Shown here: one piece after another, positions 8,896-17,830 of the stretch
Layout of the letters: each line of letters opens with the position of its first letter
How positions within the stretch are numbered: position 1 is the first letter of the stretch
The notes under the pieces: generated by a model
Databases searched by the model: none
Told to the model about the DNA's origin: nothing
What the model saw: only the letters and a program-made list of their open reading frames with translations
Translations under genes and position numbers: made by a program
DNA from: Pseudomonas sp. UBA4617
GTDB lineage: Bacteria > Pseudomonadota > Gammaproteobacteria > Pseudomonadales > Pseudomonadaceae
Direction: 5' to 3'
NCBI RefSeq assembly: GCF_002386445.1
Contig: NZ_DGIR01000054.1
Location: 60,494-124,493, forward strand
Length of the DNA stretch: 64,000 nt

Positions 8896-10230
8896 TTACA
8901 GGAAATTGTAAGTGTAGTTCACGATGAAGCGGGTCTGGTCTTTGTCCGCAGCGCTTTCGCCGCTACCACGGTAGACGCCCTGACGCAGGCTGAAGCCCAG
9001 GCCTTTGAGGGTGCCTTGTTGCAGGGTGTAGTCGACGCGCGCGTCACGTTCCCATTCGTTATAGGTGCCATCACCAGACCTGTTGCGTACGTCGTCACCA
9101 CGCAGATAGGCCACCGAAGCCTTGAGGCCAGGCACACCCAGAGCCGCGAAGTCATAGGAGTACTGACCGAAGGTGGTGTTTTCGCCAGCGCGGGCGAACT
9201 GGTTGATCATGCTGTCGGTGAACAGGTAGAAGCTCGAGCCACCGTTGCCTTCCAGCGAAGAGGTGGCGCCGTCCTTGCGTACGCTACCTTGGTTCAGCCA
9301 GACGAAACCACCGTCATCCCCCACCTGCTGGTGGCCGAGCATCAGCGCGTGGCCACCCAGGGTGTAGGTGAACATGGCGCTCCAGGTCTTGTTGTCGACT
9401 TCACCGGTGTTCTTCGCGAAGCCACCATTGTTGTCGAAGGCGTACCCGGTCTGGCCGTTCTTGCCATCGCTGCTGCTGTCGAAGTAGCGCAGATCAGTCT
9501 TGAACGACTGGTTGTCGGCAATCTTGAAGACATGAGTAGCACCCAGGAAGTGCTGCTTGTAGAAGTCTTCCAGGTTCGAGTAGTAGTACTGCAGGGTCAG
9601 GTCAGGGGTGAGCTTGTAGTCACCACCGGCGAACTGGAACTTGTTGCTGTCACGGAAGGCGCCAGAAACGGAAAGACCGGTCCGGTTGCTCGAAGCACGG
9701 CCCATCGCGTGGGTCAGCTGACCTGCGTTGACGGTCAGGTTGTCGATTTCCTTCGACTGCAAGGTGCCGCCCTCGAAGGTTTGCGGCAGCAGGCGGCCAT
9801 CGTTGGACACCAGGATCGGCAGGTTAGGCGCCAGGGCGCTACCGTAGTGAACTTCTGTCTTGGAGAAGCGAGCCTTCGCGTTACCACCAATGCGCGCCCA
9901 GTCGTGGACTGCCGAACCATCCGAGTCGCTTGGGAAGAAGGTGTTGTTGGCATCCGGGCGGCTACCACGGCCACCGTCCAGGTGAATGCCCCACAATGCT
10001 TGAACGTCAACACCAAAGCCTACGGTGCCTTCGGTGAAGCCAGACAGATAGTCAAGCTTGAAGCCCTGTCCGCTTTCCTTCTGGTCGATGCCGCTTTCGC
10101 GATTGTCATCGTTGAAGTACATGGTGCGCGAGCTGAGCGACAGTTTGCTGTCTTCAACGAAACCGGCAGCGCCTGCTTGTTGGGCGAGAACCCCCAATGC
10201 CACGGCCAGGGCCAGGCTGGACTTGTACAT
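8896..10230 (-). CDS. oprE: OprD-family outer-membrane porin (OprE-like)
   Basis: A 444-residue porin with a signal peptide (cleavage near AGA-AGF, about residue 22) and an 18-strand-type beta-barrel sequence ending in an aromatic-rich strand (RFIVNYTYNFL), as in outer-membrane proteins. The FVEDSKLSLSSRTMYFNDD start of the mature part is characteristic of the OprD superfamily. OprE is the best subgroup guess from its place between lsfA and tau in P. putida. The substrate is unknown; given its neighbours, passage of organosulfur anions is possible. GAGGAG precedes the start, and it has its own terminator. Confidence 0.85.
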   Translation of the reverse strand: MYKSSLALAVALGVLAQQAGAAGFVEDSKLSLSSRTMYFNDDNRESGIDQKESGQGFKLDYLSGFTEGTVGFGVDVQALWGIHLDGGRGSRPDANNTFFPSDSDGSAVHDWARIGGNAKARFSKTEVHYGSALAPNLPILVSNDGRLLPQTFEGGTLQSKEIDNLTVNAGQLTHAMGRASSNRTGLSVSGAFRDSNKFQFAGGDYKLTPDLTLQYYYSNLEDFYKQHFLGATHVFKIADNQSFKTDLRYFDSSSDGKNGQTGYAFDNNGGFAKNTGEVDNKTWSAMFTYTLGGHALMLGHQQVGDDGGFVWLNQGSVRKDGATSSLEGNGGSSFYLFTDSMINQFARAGENTTFGQYSYDFAALGVPGLKASVAYLRGDDVRNRSGDGTYNEWERDARVDYTLQQGTLKGLGFSLRQGVYRGSGESAADKDQTRFIVNYTYNFL

Positions 10231-10748
10231 ATTTTGCTCCTCTACGTTCTAATTCTTGTGTATCTCTGGCGGCGGGATCTGCTGCCCCGCTCACCGTGGA
10301 TTGGCGATTTAGTCCCAAAGCGTGACCATTAAGTCAATCGTTTCTAAACGTTTCGCGACTTTGGTCTAAGACGCCACCTGCGCTACAGGATAATGACAAT
10401 CCTATAAATCCAAAATGACCGTTTTATGAATTGGTAAGATTTTTCTGGAATATGTTAGGAACTGTTACTGGCTTTTATTGTAAAAACCAAGCGACTCATA
10501 ACCATAGGTTATTTGCAAACGTTTGCTCATAACCTAATTCCATATCGTTCTAACGAGTCGGAAAAGGCTAGCAGCACTTCCGGGTTGTGCCATTGGCTGT
10601 GGTCATATCCGATCGAGCCCAAAGCGGTGCGCCTACAGGTTAAAGCGATTGGCTCCTAAGCTAATGCAAAAAAGTTATTTATTTTACTTTTCTTAGATCA
10701 TTTAGCCTTCTCGCCATCCAACACCCGATGGCTGACGAGAGGTTCACC
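10231..10748. other. 518-bp divergent intergenic region between porin and tauA
   Basis: No gene is credible here. The region holds both outward promoters, an AT-rich leader just before tauA, the 30-bp nested palindrome at 10506-10535, and a TAATTCCAT motif (10535-10543) touching that palindrome. I could not place convincing -35/-10 boxes. Confidence 0.6.
10506..10535. promoter_or_regulatory. 30-bp nested palindrome with a LacI-type core
   Basis: The outer arms AGGTTAT/ATAACCT enclose a perfect 12-bp palindrome GCAAACGTTTGC, with one mismatched pair between. The core resembles PurR/LacI-family operators. It sits about 215 bp upstream of tauA and 276 bp upstream of the porin start. No LacI-family gene is in the window. 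Confidence 0.5.
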
Positions 10749-11720
10749 ATGATTCCGCACGCTCCGCTGCGTCTGTTTGCCGCCCTGACCCTCGCCAGCG
10801 CCAGCTGGTTGGCCCAGGCTGCCGACCTGACCGTGGCCTACCAGACCACCGTCGACCCCGCCAAAGTCGCGCAGGTTGATGGCAGTTATGAAAAAGCCAG
10901 CAAGGCCAGCATCGACTGGCGCAAGTTCGACAACGGCGCCGACGTCATCACCGCAGTAGCCAGTGGCGATGTACAGATCGGTTACCTGGGCTCCAGCCCG
11001 CTGGCCGCTGCCGCTACCCGCAAGCTGCCGGTCGAGACCTTCCTGATCGCCACGCAGATTGGCGCCGGTGAGGCCCTGGTCGCCCGCGACGGTATCAACA
11101 CTCCGCAAGACCTGGTCGGCAAGAAAGTCGCCGTGCCGTTCGTTTCCACCGGCCACTACAGCCTGCTGGCGGCCCTGAAAAGCTGGAACATCGACCCGGC
11201 CAAAGTACAGATTCTCAACCTCGCACCGCCAGCGATCATTGCTGCCTGGAAGCGTGGTGACATCGACGCTACCTATGTATGGGACCCGGCCCTGGGCGTG
11301 GCCAAGGAAAACGGCAAGATATTGATCACCTCGGGTGAGCTGGCCGAGAAAGGCGCGCCGACCTTCGACGCATGGATCGTGCGCAAGGACTTCGCCGCCA
11401 AACACCCGGACGTGGTCAAGGCCTTCGCCAAGGTCACCCTCGACGCCTACGCCGACTACCGCAAGGATCCCAAAGCCTGGCTCGCCAACCCGGGCAACGT
11501 CGCCAAGCTGGCCAAGCTCTCCGGCGCCAAGCCTACCGATATCCCGGTACTGCTGCAGGGCAACGTCTACCCGCTGGCGGCCGACCAGGCCAGTGCGCTG
11601 GGCACGCCGACCACCCAGGCGCTGACCGACACGGCCACCTTCCTCAAGCAGCAAGGCAAGGTCGACGCGGTACTGCCGGATTACTCGCCCTACGTCAGCG
11701 CCCAGTACCTGCCCAACTAA
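10749..11720 (+). CDS. tauA: TauA, periplasmic taurine-binding protein
   Basis: A 323-residue binding protein with a signal peptide ending near AQA-ADL (about residue 25). The mature start LTVAYQTTVDPAKVAQVDG and the region DVQIGYLGSSPLAAAATRK are typical of TauA. The start MIPHAPLR is preferred because GAGAGG stands six bases before it; an in-frame ATG at 10728 lacks a ribosome site. It is the first gene of tauABCD and delivers taurine to TauC/TauB. It is likely induced by sulfate starvation. Confidence 0.94.
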   Translation: MIPHAPLRLFAALTLASASWLAQAADLTVAYQTTVDPAKVAQVDGSYEKASKASIDWRKFDNGADVITAVASGDVQIGYLGSSPLAAAATRKLPVETFLIATQIGAGEALVARDGINTPQDLVGKKVAVPFVSTGHYSLLAALKSWNIDPAKVQILNLAPPAIIAAWKRGDIDATYVWDPALGVAKENGKILITSGELAEKGAPTFDAWIVRKDFAAKHPDVVKAFAKVTLDAYADYRKDPKAWLANPGNVAKLAKLSGAKPTDIPVLLQGNVYPLAADQASALGTPTTQALTDTATFLKQQGKVDAVLPDYSPYVSAQYLPN

Positions 11721-11747
11721 GCCTGTAGAAACCGACCGGAGCCTGCC

Positions 11748-12536
11748 ATGGCCTTGCTCGAGCTGGAGCGCATCAGCGCACAGTACCCCGGCGCCACTAC
11801 CCCGGTGCTGGCCGATATCAACCTGACCTTGGGGCCGCGCCAGTTGCTGGTGGCCCTGGGGCCTTCCGGCAGCGGCAAGACCTCGCTGCTGAACCTGATC
11901 GCCGGCTTCGTCGCCCCCAGCGGCGGGCGCATCACGCTGGACGGCGTACCGGTTCAGGGCCCCGGGGCCGAGCGCGGTGTAGTGTTCCAGGATGATGCCC
12001 TGCTGCCCTGGCAGAACGTGTTGGCCAATGTCGCCTTCGGCCTGGAACTGGCCGGCATGCCCCGCGCCGAGCGCGAAGCCAGAGCCCGCGAAATGCTGGC
12101 CCTGGTTGACCTCGAGGGTTATGGCGAGCGGCGCATCTGGCAATTGTCCGGCGGCCAGAAACAGCGCGTGGGCCTGGCCCGGGCGCTGGCAGCCGACCCT
12201 CGGGTACTGCTGATGGACGAGCCGTTCGGCGCGCTCGATGCCTTTACCCGTGAGCAGATGCAGGAGTTGCTGCTGCAGGTGTGGCAACGCACGGCCAAGC
12301 CGGTGTTCCTGATTACCCATGACATCGAAGAAGCGGTGTTCCTGGCCAGCGAGCTGGTGCTGCTGGCCCCCAACCCGGGGCGTGTGGTGGAACGCCTGCA
12401 ACTGGATTTCGGCCAGCGTCATGCCGCCGGCGAACCGGCCCGGGCGATCAAGTCCGACCCCACCTTCATCGAAACCCGCGAGCATGTGCTGGCCCGGGTG
12501 TTCTCGCAACGGCAAAGCCTGCAGGAGCGCGCATGA
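11748..12536 (+). CDS. tauB: TauB, taurine ABC transporter ATPase
   Basis: A 262-residue ATPase with Walker A GPSGSGKTS (38-46), signature LSGGQ (133-137) and Walker B LLMDEP (about 154-159). It energises taurine import through TauC. It lies 27 bp after tauA and its stop overlaps the tauC start (ATGA), so the two are translationally coupled. Length and motifs are normal. Confidence 0.95.
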   Translation: MALLELERISAQYPGATTPVLADINLTLGPRQLLVALGPSGSGKTSLLNLIAGFVAPSGGRITLDGVPVQGPGAERGVVFQDDALLPWQNVLANVAFGLELAGMPRAEREARAREMLALVDLEGYGERRIWQLSGGQKQRVGLARALAADPRVLLMDEPFGALDAFTREQMQELLLQVWQRTAKPVFLITHDIEEAVFLASELVLLAPNPGRVVERLQLDFGQRHAAGEPARAIKSDPTFIETREHVLARVFSQRQSLQERA

Positions 12537-13372
12537 GCAGTCTGGACCTGCCGGTCATCGGCAAACGCAACGCCGGCCCCCGGCCAACCGCCAGGCTGCG
12601 CAGCCCCTTGGCCACCCGCTGGATCAGCACGCTGACCCTGGCCAGCCTGCTGCTGGCCTGGTGGCTGGTGACCGCAGCCGGCTGGATCGAGCCGCTGTTC
12701 CTCCCCGCGCCCGCCGATATCGTGGCCAGGGCTTGGACCTTGCTGACCCAGGGTTACATGGATGCCAGCCTGTGGCAGCACCTGGGTGCCAGCCTGGGGC
12801 GCATCGGCGTAGCCCTGCTGGCCGCCACCCTCACGGCCATTCCGGTGGGCATCGCCATCGGCTACAACCGCGTGGCCCGTGGCATTCTCGACCCGTTGAT
12901 CGAGTTCTACCGGCCGATCCCGCCGCTGGCCTACCTGCCGCTGATCGTGATCTGGTGCGGCATCGGCGAGCTGTCGAAGGTGCTGCTGATCTACCTGGCG
13001 ATCTTCGCGCCCATCGCCATCGCCACAGCCACCGGCGTGCGCACGGTCGACCCGGCCAAAATGCGGGCGGCACAGTCGCTTGGAGCGACCAGGGCCCAGC
13101 TGATCCGCCATGTGATCCTGCCCAGCGCCTTGCCGGACATCCTCACCGGCCTGCGTATCGGCCTCGGAGTCGGCTGGTCGACCCTGGTGGCCGCCGAGCT
13201 GATCGCGGCCACCAGTGGCCTGGGCTTCATGGTGCAGTCGGCAGCACAGTTCCTGGTAACCGATGTGGTGGTGCTTGGCATCCTGCTGATCGCCCTGATC
13301 GCCTTCGCCCTGGAAATGGGCTTGCGCGCCCTGCAACGCAAGCTGGTGCCTTGGCACGGGCAAAGCCACTGA
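12533..13372 (+). CDS. tauC: TauC, taurine ABC transporter permease
   Basis: A 279-residue inner-membrane permease with about six membrane segments (the first near LTLASLLLAWWLVTAAGWI) and an EAA-type loop (KMRAAQSLGATRAQLIRHVILP) that contacts TauB. It starts inside the end of tauB. With TauA and TauB it imports taurine, which TauD then desulfonates. Confidence 0.95.
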   Translation: MSSLDLPVIGKRNAGPRPTARLRSPLATRWISTLTLASLLLAWWLVTAAGWIEPLFLPAPADIVARAWTLLTQGYMDASLWQHLGASLGRIGVALLAATLTAIPVGIAIGYNRVARGILDPLIEFYRPIPPLAYLPLIVIWCGIGELSKVLLIYLAIFAPIAIATATGVRTVDPAKMRAAQSLGATRAQLIRHVILPSALPDILTGLRIGLGVGWSTLVAAELIAATSGLGFMVQSAAQFLVTDVVVLGILLIALIAFALEMGLRALQRKLVPWHGQSH

Positions 13373-13420
13373 ACCCTGTTGACCACGCCAGCAGCCTGGC
13401 TGCCTGACGAAGAGACCGAC

Positions 13421-14254
13421 ATGAGCCTGACCATTACTCCACTCAGCCCGGCGCTCGGCGCCCAGATCAGCGGCGTGGACCTCAGCCGCGACATCAGCAC
13501 CGAACAGCGCGACGCCATCGAACAGGCGCTGTTGCAACACCAGGTGCTGTTCTTCCGCAACCAACCGATCACCCCGCAGCAGCAGGCACGCTTTGCTGCC
13601 TGCTTCGGAGACCTGCACATCCACCCGATCTATCCCAATGTGCCGGAAACCCCGCAGGTGCTGATCCTCGACACGGCGGTCACCGATGTGCGCGACAATG
13701 CCGTGTGGCACACCGACGTGACCTTCCTGCCGACCCCGGCCCTGGGAGCAGTCCTCAGTGCCAAGCAGCTGCCGGCGTATGGTGGCGATACCCTGTGGGC
13801 CAGCGGGATCGCGGCCTTCGAAGCCTTGTCGGCGCCCTTGCGCACGTTGCTCGACGGGCTCAGCGCTACCCATGACTTCACCAAGTCGTTCCCGCTGGAG
13901 CGCTTTGGTACCACGCCAGAGGACCTGGCGCGCTGGGAGGCCACGCGGCGCAACAACCCACCTTTGTCACACCCGGTGGTGCGCACGCATCCAGTGAGCG
14001 GGCGCAAGGCGCTGTTCGTCAATGAAGGGTTCACCACGCGGATCAATGAGCTGAGCGAACTGGAAAGCGAAGCGCTGTTGAAGCTGCTGTTCGCCCATGC
14101 CACGCGGCCGGAGTTCAGTATCCGCTGGCGCTGGCAGGAGAATGATGTGGCGTTCTGGGACAACCGGGTAACGCAGCACTTTGCCGTGGATGACTACCGG
14201 CCGAACCGGCGGGTGATGCATCGGGCGACCATCCTTGGGGATGTGCCTTTCTGA
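13421..14254 (+). CDS. tauD: TauD, taurine/2-oxoglutarate dioxygenase
   Basis: A 277-residue Fe(II)/2-oxoglutarate dioxygenase that converts taurine to aminoacetaldehyde and sulfite. The iron triad is H97 and D99 (WHTD) plus H253 (TQHF); R268 in MHRAT is placed to bind 2-oxoglutarate. The start MSLTITPL gives the length of E. coli TauD; an upstream TTG in frame would add 14 unrelated residues. It lies 48 bp after tauC and ends the operon. Confidence 0.95.
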   Translation: MSLTITPLSPALGAQISGVDLSRDISTEQRDAIEQALLQHQVLFFRNQPITPQQQARFAACFGDLHIHPIYPNVPETPQVLILDTAVTDVRDNAVWHTDVTFLPTPALGAVLSAKQLPAYGGDTLWASGIAAFEALSAPLRTLLDGLSATHDFTKSFPLERFGTTPEDLARWEATRRNNPPLSHPVVRTHPVSGRKALFVNEGFTTRINELSELESEALLKLLFAHATRPEFSIRWRWQENDVAFWDNRVTQHFAVDDYRPNRRVMHRATILGDVPF

Positions 14255-14265
14255 CACCGCCCCGG

Positions 14266-14284
14266 GGAGGCTTGGGCCTCCTTT
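14266..14284 (+). terminator. Terminator of tauABCD
   Basis: GGAGGC/GCCTCC stem (14266-14281) with a 4-nt loop, followed by a short T run, 12 bp after the tauD stop. Confidence 0.7.
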
Positions 14285-14290
14285 CGTGAC

Positions 14291-14339
14291 ACAAGGCCGC
14301 GTCTGCAGGAGTCGCATACCTCTGCAGGCGCAGCCTTGT
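14291..14339. repeat. P. putida-type intergenic palindrome
   Basis: Imperfect inverted repeat whose ends are ACAAGGC and GCCTTGT with an inner CTGCAGG pair. It lies between converging tauD and the BCCT transporter and is followed by a GGCCGC-rich segment. The same wording (ACAAGGCCGC...) recurs near 43430 and 59710. Confidence 0.6.
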
Positions 14340-14370
14340 CGGGATGGGCCGCACGGCGGCCCCCAGCGGG

Positions 14371-16374
14371 TTACCTGACCAGATGCAGGAACTGCATGTG
14401 CCGTTCGTACTGGTCGAGGATGTCGTTGATGATCTGCTCCCTGCTATAGCCCACCAGGTCATAGTTCTGGCTGCCTTCGCTCAGGTGCACCTCCGCCCGG
14501 TAGTAACGGCGGTTCTTCAACTCCTGCGTGCCCAGCCCACCGAGGGCGAACGATGGCGTGAAGTAGCCACGCATCTGCACCTGGTAGATGAACGGCTGCT
14601 CCTCGCCATGGCCAATCTTCAGGCTGACGTTGTCATGGCTCGGGTCGTCCTGGGTAATCAGCACCAGGCCCTTCTGCTCGAACACCTCGCGCACATCGGC
14701 AATTGCCGGGCGCACCACGTCGTCCATGAAGCGGTACACCTCGTCGCGCGACGGGAAATGCACCGCCTGGCTCAGGCGTTGACGCCAGCCACCGCGCCCG
14801 CGACGTGAATGCGCGAACGGGGCCAGTGAGTGCATCTGCGCGATCTGCCGTTGCGACTCCAGGTAGAACGCCTTGTGCAGCCCCCACATCATGCACAGCA
14901 AGATCAGCGAGAACGGCAACGAGGTCAGCACCACAGCGGACTTCAGCGAATCGATGCTGCCGGCGAACAGCAGTGCACTGGTGATCAGCGCCGTCATTGC
15001 GCCCCAGAAGATACGCAGCCAGTTCGGTCCGTCCTCGTCGGCATCACCTCCTGTCGCCGACAAGGTCGACAGCACCACGGTGCCCGAGTCGGCGGAGGTA
15101 ACGAAGAACACGAAGCTGATGAACACCGTCACGGCAATCACCGCCTTGCTCCAGGGGTAGGTTTCCAGCAGCAGGTACAGGCTCATCGCCGGGTTATCCA
15201 GTGCCGACTGGCCCAGCGCGCTCATGCCGTGGTTGATCACCTGGTCCAAGGCGCTGTTGCCGAAGATCGACATCCACGCCAGGGTGAAGCCCAGCGGAAT
15301 CAGCAGCACGCCGAAGACAAATTCGCGAATCGTACGGCCGCGGGAGATACGGGCGATGAACAGCCCCACGAACGGTGCCCATGCAATCCACCAGGCCCAG
15401 TAGAACACGGTCCAGCCGCCCAGCCAGCCGCTGTTCTCGCCGTAGGCATACACATCGAAGCTCTTGCGTGGCAAGGCACCGAGATAATCGCCAAGGTTCT
15501 GGATCAGCGTGTTGAACAGGTGTTGGGTAGGGCCGGCGAACAGCACGAAGAGCAACAGCGCGCAGGCCAGGAACAGGTTGATGTCGCTCATCACCCGCAC
15601 GCCCTTCTCCACCCCGGCAACGGCCACGGCGACCGCCGCGCCCATCATCAGGACGATCAACAGCACTTGCACCCACTGGCTGTGGCTGATGCCGAACAGA
15701 TAGTCGAGGCCGGCATTCAGGTGCAGCACGCCAAAGCCCATGTCGGCGCCCAGGCCGAACACCGTGGCAATGATGCCGAAACCGTCCACCGCGTAGCCGA
15801 TCGGCCCATTGATGCGCTTGCCGATCAGCGGGTACAACGCCGAACGCAAGGCCAGCGGCAGGTTGTGCCGGTAAGCGAAGTAGGCCAGGGCCATGCCGAC
15901 GAAGGCGAACACGCCCCAGCCATGCAGGCCCCAGTGCAGGAACAGGATCTGCATGGCCTGGCGCCCGGCCTCGGCGGTAGCCGCCTCGCCCTGGGGCGGC
16001 TGCAGCATGTGTGTCAGCGGCTCGGACACGCAGAAGAAGAACAGGGTGATGCTGATACCGGCGGCGAACAGCATGCCGGCCCACGACAGATAGCTGAACT
16101 CGGGCTCGTCGTGGTCGGCACCGAGCTTGATCTTGCCGTAGCCGGACAAGGCGGTGACCACCACGAAGACCAGGTACAGCGTCATCGCCAGCATGTAGTA
16201 CCAGCCGACGGTGTTGGCCGCCCAGTTCTGCGCCGCCAGCAACCAGTCGCCGGCACTGCGCGGGTTGGCAATGACCACCAGGCCGAAGAGCAGGATGAAA
16301 CTTGCCGCGAAATAGAACACCGGGGGGTTCATGCGGATCTTGCCATTGGCAAGGGATGGGATCGGTGCACTCAT
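14371..16374 (-). CDS. betT: BCCT-family choline/betaine transporter (BetT-like)
   Basis: A 667-residue transporter with twelve predicted membrane segments and a roughly 150-residue cytoplasmic C-terminal tail, as in osmoregulated BetT proteins. The BCCT signature is clear in the tryptophan-rich segment WTVFYWAWWIAWAPFVGLF and the following ARISRGRTIREF. It should import choline or a related quaternary ammonium compound with Na+ or H+. The start MSAPIPSL has GAGGTG upstream; a longer in-frame start at 16479 would add an unlikely leader. It is transcribed alone, next to sulfur genes, so choline-O-sulfate is a conceivable substrate, but nothing in the sequence shows this. Confidence 0.85.
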   Translation of the reverse strand: MSAPIPSLANGKIRMNPPVFYFAASFILLFGLVVIANPRSAGDWLLAAQNWAANTVGWYYMLAMTLYLVFVVVTALSGYGKIKLGADHDEPEFSYLSWAGMLFAAGISITLFFFCVSEPLTHMLQPPQGEAATAEAGRQAMQILFLHWGLHGWGVFAFVGMALAYFAYRHNLPLALRSALYPLIGKRINGPIGYAVDGFGIIATVFGLGADMGFGVLHLNAGLDYLFGISHSQWVQVLLIVLMMGAAVAVAVAGVEKGVRVMSDINLFLACALLLFVLFAGPTQHLFNTLIQNLGDYLGALPRKSFDVYAYGENSGWLGGWTVFYWAWWIAWAPFVGLFIARISRGRTIREFVFGVLLIPLGFTLAWMSIFGNSALDQVINHGMSALGQSALDNPAMSLYLLLETYPWSKAVIAVTVFISFVFFVTSADSGTVVLSTLSATGGDADEDGPNWLRIFWGAMTALITSALLFAGSIDSLKSAVVLTSLPFSLILLCMMWGLHKAFYLESQRQIAQMHSLAPFAHSRRGRGGWRQRLSQAVHFPSRDEVYRFMDDVVRPAIADVREVFEQKGLVLITQDDPSHDNVSLKIGHGEEQPFIYQVQMRGYFTPSFALGGLGTQELKNRRYYRAEVHLSEGSQNYDLVGYSREQIINDILDQYERHMQFLHLVR

Positions 16375-16518
16375 GGGCGGCGCACCTCGTCGAATGACGT
16401 AAGGTTCGGAATGAACGGGTTCAGCAAAGGAATCCTCCTGTTGAACACCGGCAGCGGACCAGCGTTTTTCATTGAACAAGCGTTCAAGTTAAACATGGAT
16501 CGGATTTCAATGCGAATC

Positions 16519-16581
16519 AGGGCGCTGGCTGGCGCCCTCCCTGGCCGGCCTCTTCGCGGGGCTTGGCGACGAGGAGGCCGG
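16519..16581 (-). terminator. Paired hairpins after epsC
   Basis: Two hairpins lie in the gap downstream of epsC: AGGGCGC/GCGCCCT (16519-16538), and CCGGCCTC/GAGGCCGG (16545-16581), which includes a copy of the P. putida palindromic repeat core. They probably end epsC transcription and insulate betT. Confidence 0.55.
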
Positions 16582-16589
16582 TACGGATA

Positions 16590-17522
16590 TCAGTTCTTGT
16601 CCTGGCAATCCAGCTGCAGATTGGCCTGGGTAATGTTGCTGTCGGCCGGCACGCTGCGGGTCAGCCAGACATTGCCACCGATGGTCGAACCTTTGCCGAT
16701 GGTGATCCGCCCCAGAACCGTGGCGCCAGCATAGATGACCACATCGTCTTCGACGATCGGGTGACGCGGCAGGCCTTTGTGCAGGGTCCCCGACTCGTCG
16801 CTGGGGAAGCGCTTGGCTCCCAGGGTCACGGCCTGGTAGATACGCACGCGCTCGCCGATGATCGCGGTTTCGCCAATCACCACACCCGTACCGTGGTCGA
16901 TGAAGAAGCTCGGGCCGATCTGTGCCCCGGGATGAATGTCGATGCCCGTGGCCGAATGCGCCAGCTCCGAGCTGATCCGCGCCAGCAGTGGCAAGCCGGC
17001 CTGGTACAGGTGGTGCGCCAGACGGTGGTGAATGATCGCCAGGATGCCGGGGTAGCACAGCAGCACTTCATCGACGCTGCGCGCCGCCGGGTCACCGTGG
17101 TAAGCGGCCAGCACGTCGGTATCGAGCAGCACGCGCAGGCCCGGCAAGGCGGCGGCAAAGCCCTGGACCAGGCGCAGCGCATGGGCATCAACGCCGTCCA
17201 GCTCGGCCTTGTTTTGCCGTGCGGCGTAGCGCAGCTCGAGGCGAGCCTGGACCAGCAAGGCGGTCAACGCGGCATCCAGGGTATGGCCTACGTAGAAGTC
17301 TTCACTTTCTTCGCGCAGGTCGACAGGGCCAAGGCGCATGGGGAACAGCGCGCCGCACAGTTGTTCGAGAATCTGCCGCATGGCCTCGCGCGAAGGCAAC
17401 TCACGCCCGCCTTGCTCGCCACTGCTGCGGCCATTGCGGGCGCGCCATTGTTCACGGGCGCCGCGCAGACCGGCGACGATGCTCTGCAGCTGCCAGTGCC
17501 CGGATGAAGGTTGTTCGCTCAC
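16590..17522 (-). CDS. epsC: Serine O-acetyltransferase EpsC
   Basis: A 310-residue serine acetyltransferase of the EpsC type, longer at the N terminus than CysE. It transfers acetyl from acetyl-CoA to L-serine, giving the O-acetylserine used for cysteine synthesis and as CysB inducer precursor. The C-terminal half is a left-handed beta-helix with hexapeptide repeats (IDIHPGAQIGPSFFIDHGTG, then VVIYAGATVLGRITIGKGST), and the catalytic His is likely in FIDHGTG. The start is a GTG (VSEQPSSG) with AGGAG seven bases upstream; an upstream ATG at 17600 lacks such a site. It is divergent from the cystine importer, so both may share control. Confidence 0.9.
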   Translation of the reverse strand: MSEQPSSGHWQLQSIVAGLRGAREQWRARNGRSSGEQGGRELPSREAMRQILEQLCGALFPMRLGPVDLREESEDFYVGHTLDAALTALLVQARLELRYAARQNKAELDGVDAHALRLVQGFAAALPGLRVLLDTDVLAAYHGDPAARSVDEVLLCYPGILAIIHHRLAHHLYQAGLPLLARISSELAHSATGIDIHPGAQIGPSFFIDHGTGVVIGETAIIGERVRIYQAVTLGAKRFPSDESGTLHKGLPRHPIVEDDVVIYAGATVLGRITIGKGSTIGGNVWLTRSVPADSNITQANLQLDCQDKN

Positions 17523-17830
17523 GGTTTTCTCCTGCCTGAGTAGGCCAGACTCATTTTTATTTGGCTGACCCGCGAAAGGGCCGGGCCTGCGTACATGCAA
17601 TCCACTCTACGGCAAAACCATCCCTTGGAAAAAACAACGCTTTATTCCATCCTGCACTAAGTCAGGCATAAGCAGCGATGACGGGGGGCGGATACTCACC
17701 TACCCTCAATGCAGTCGGGACTGACAAAAACACAAAAGGAAATAATAAAATAATTTTTTAGTATTTCCTGGCCTAAGTGGCCATCCCTATAGTCGCCACC
17801 CACCACTGATCACAAGCGCGGGGCTCCCAC
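17523..17830. other. 308-bp divergent region between epsC and the cystine importer
   Basis: No gene seen. It holds a perfect TTATTCCAT (17642-17650), an AT-rich tract (about 17725-17765), the imperfect palindrome TGGCCTAAGTGGCCA (17769-17783) and a plausible -10 TATAGT (17788-17793) for the plus-strand operon with only a weak -35 about 17 bp upstream. This is what an activator-dependent sulfur promoter could look like. Confidence 0.45.

Noticed and set aside
10698..12515. Long open frame antisense to tauA-tauB
   Set aside because: It mirrors two well-conserved genes, has no family resemblance or ribosome site, and such frames are common in GC-rich third-position-biased DNA.
14830..16734. 634-codon open frame antisense to the BCCT transporter
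   Set aside because: It is a codon-bias shadow rich in His, Gln and Arg with no domain; the transporter on the other strand is certain.
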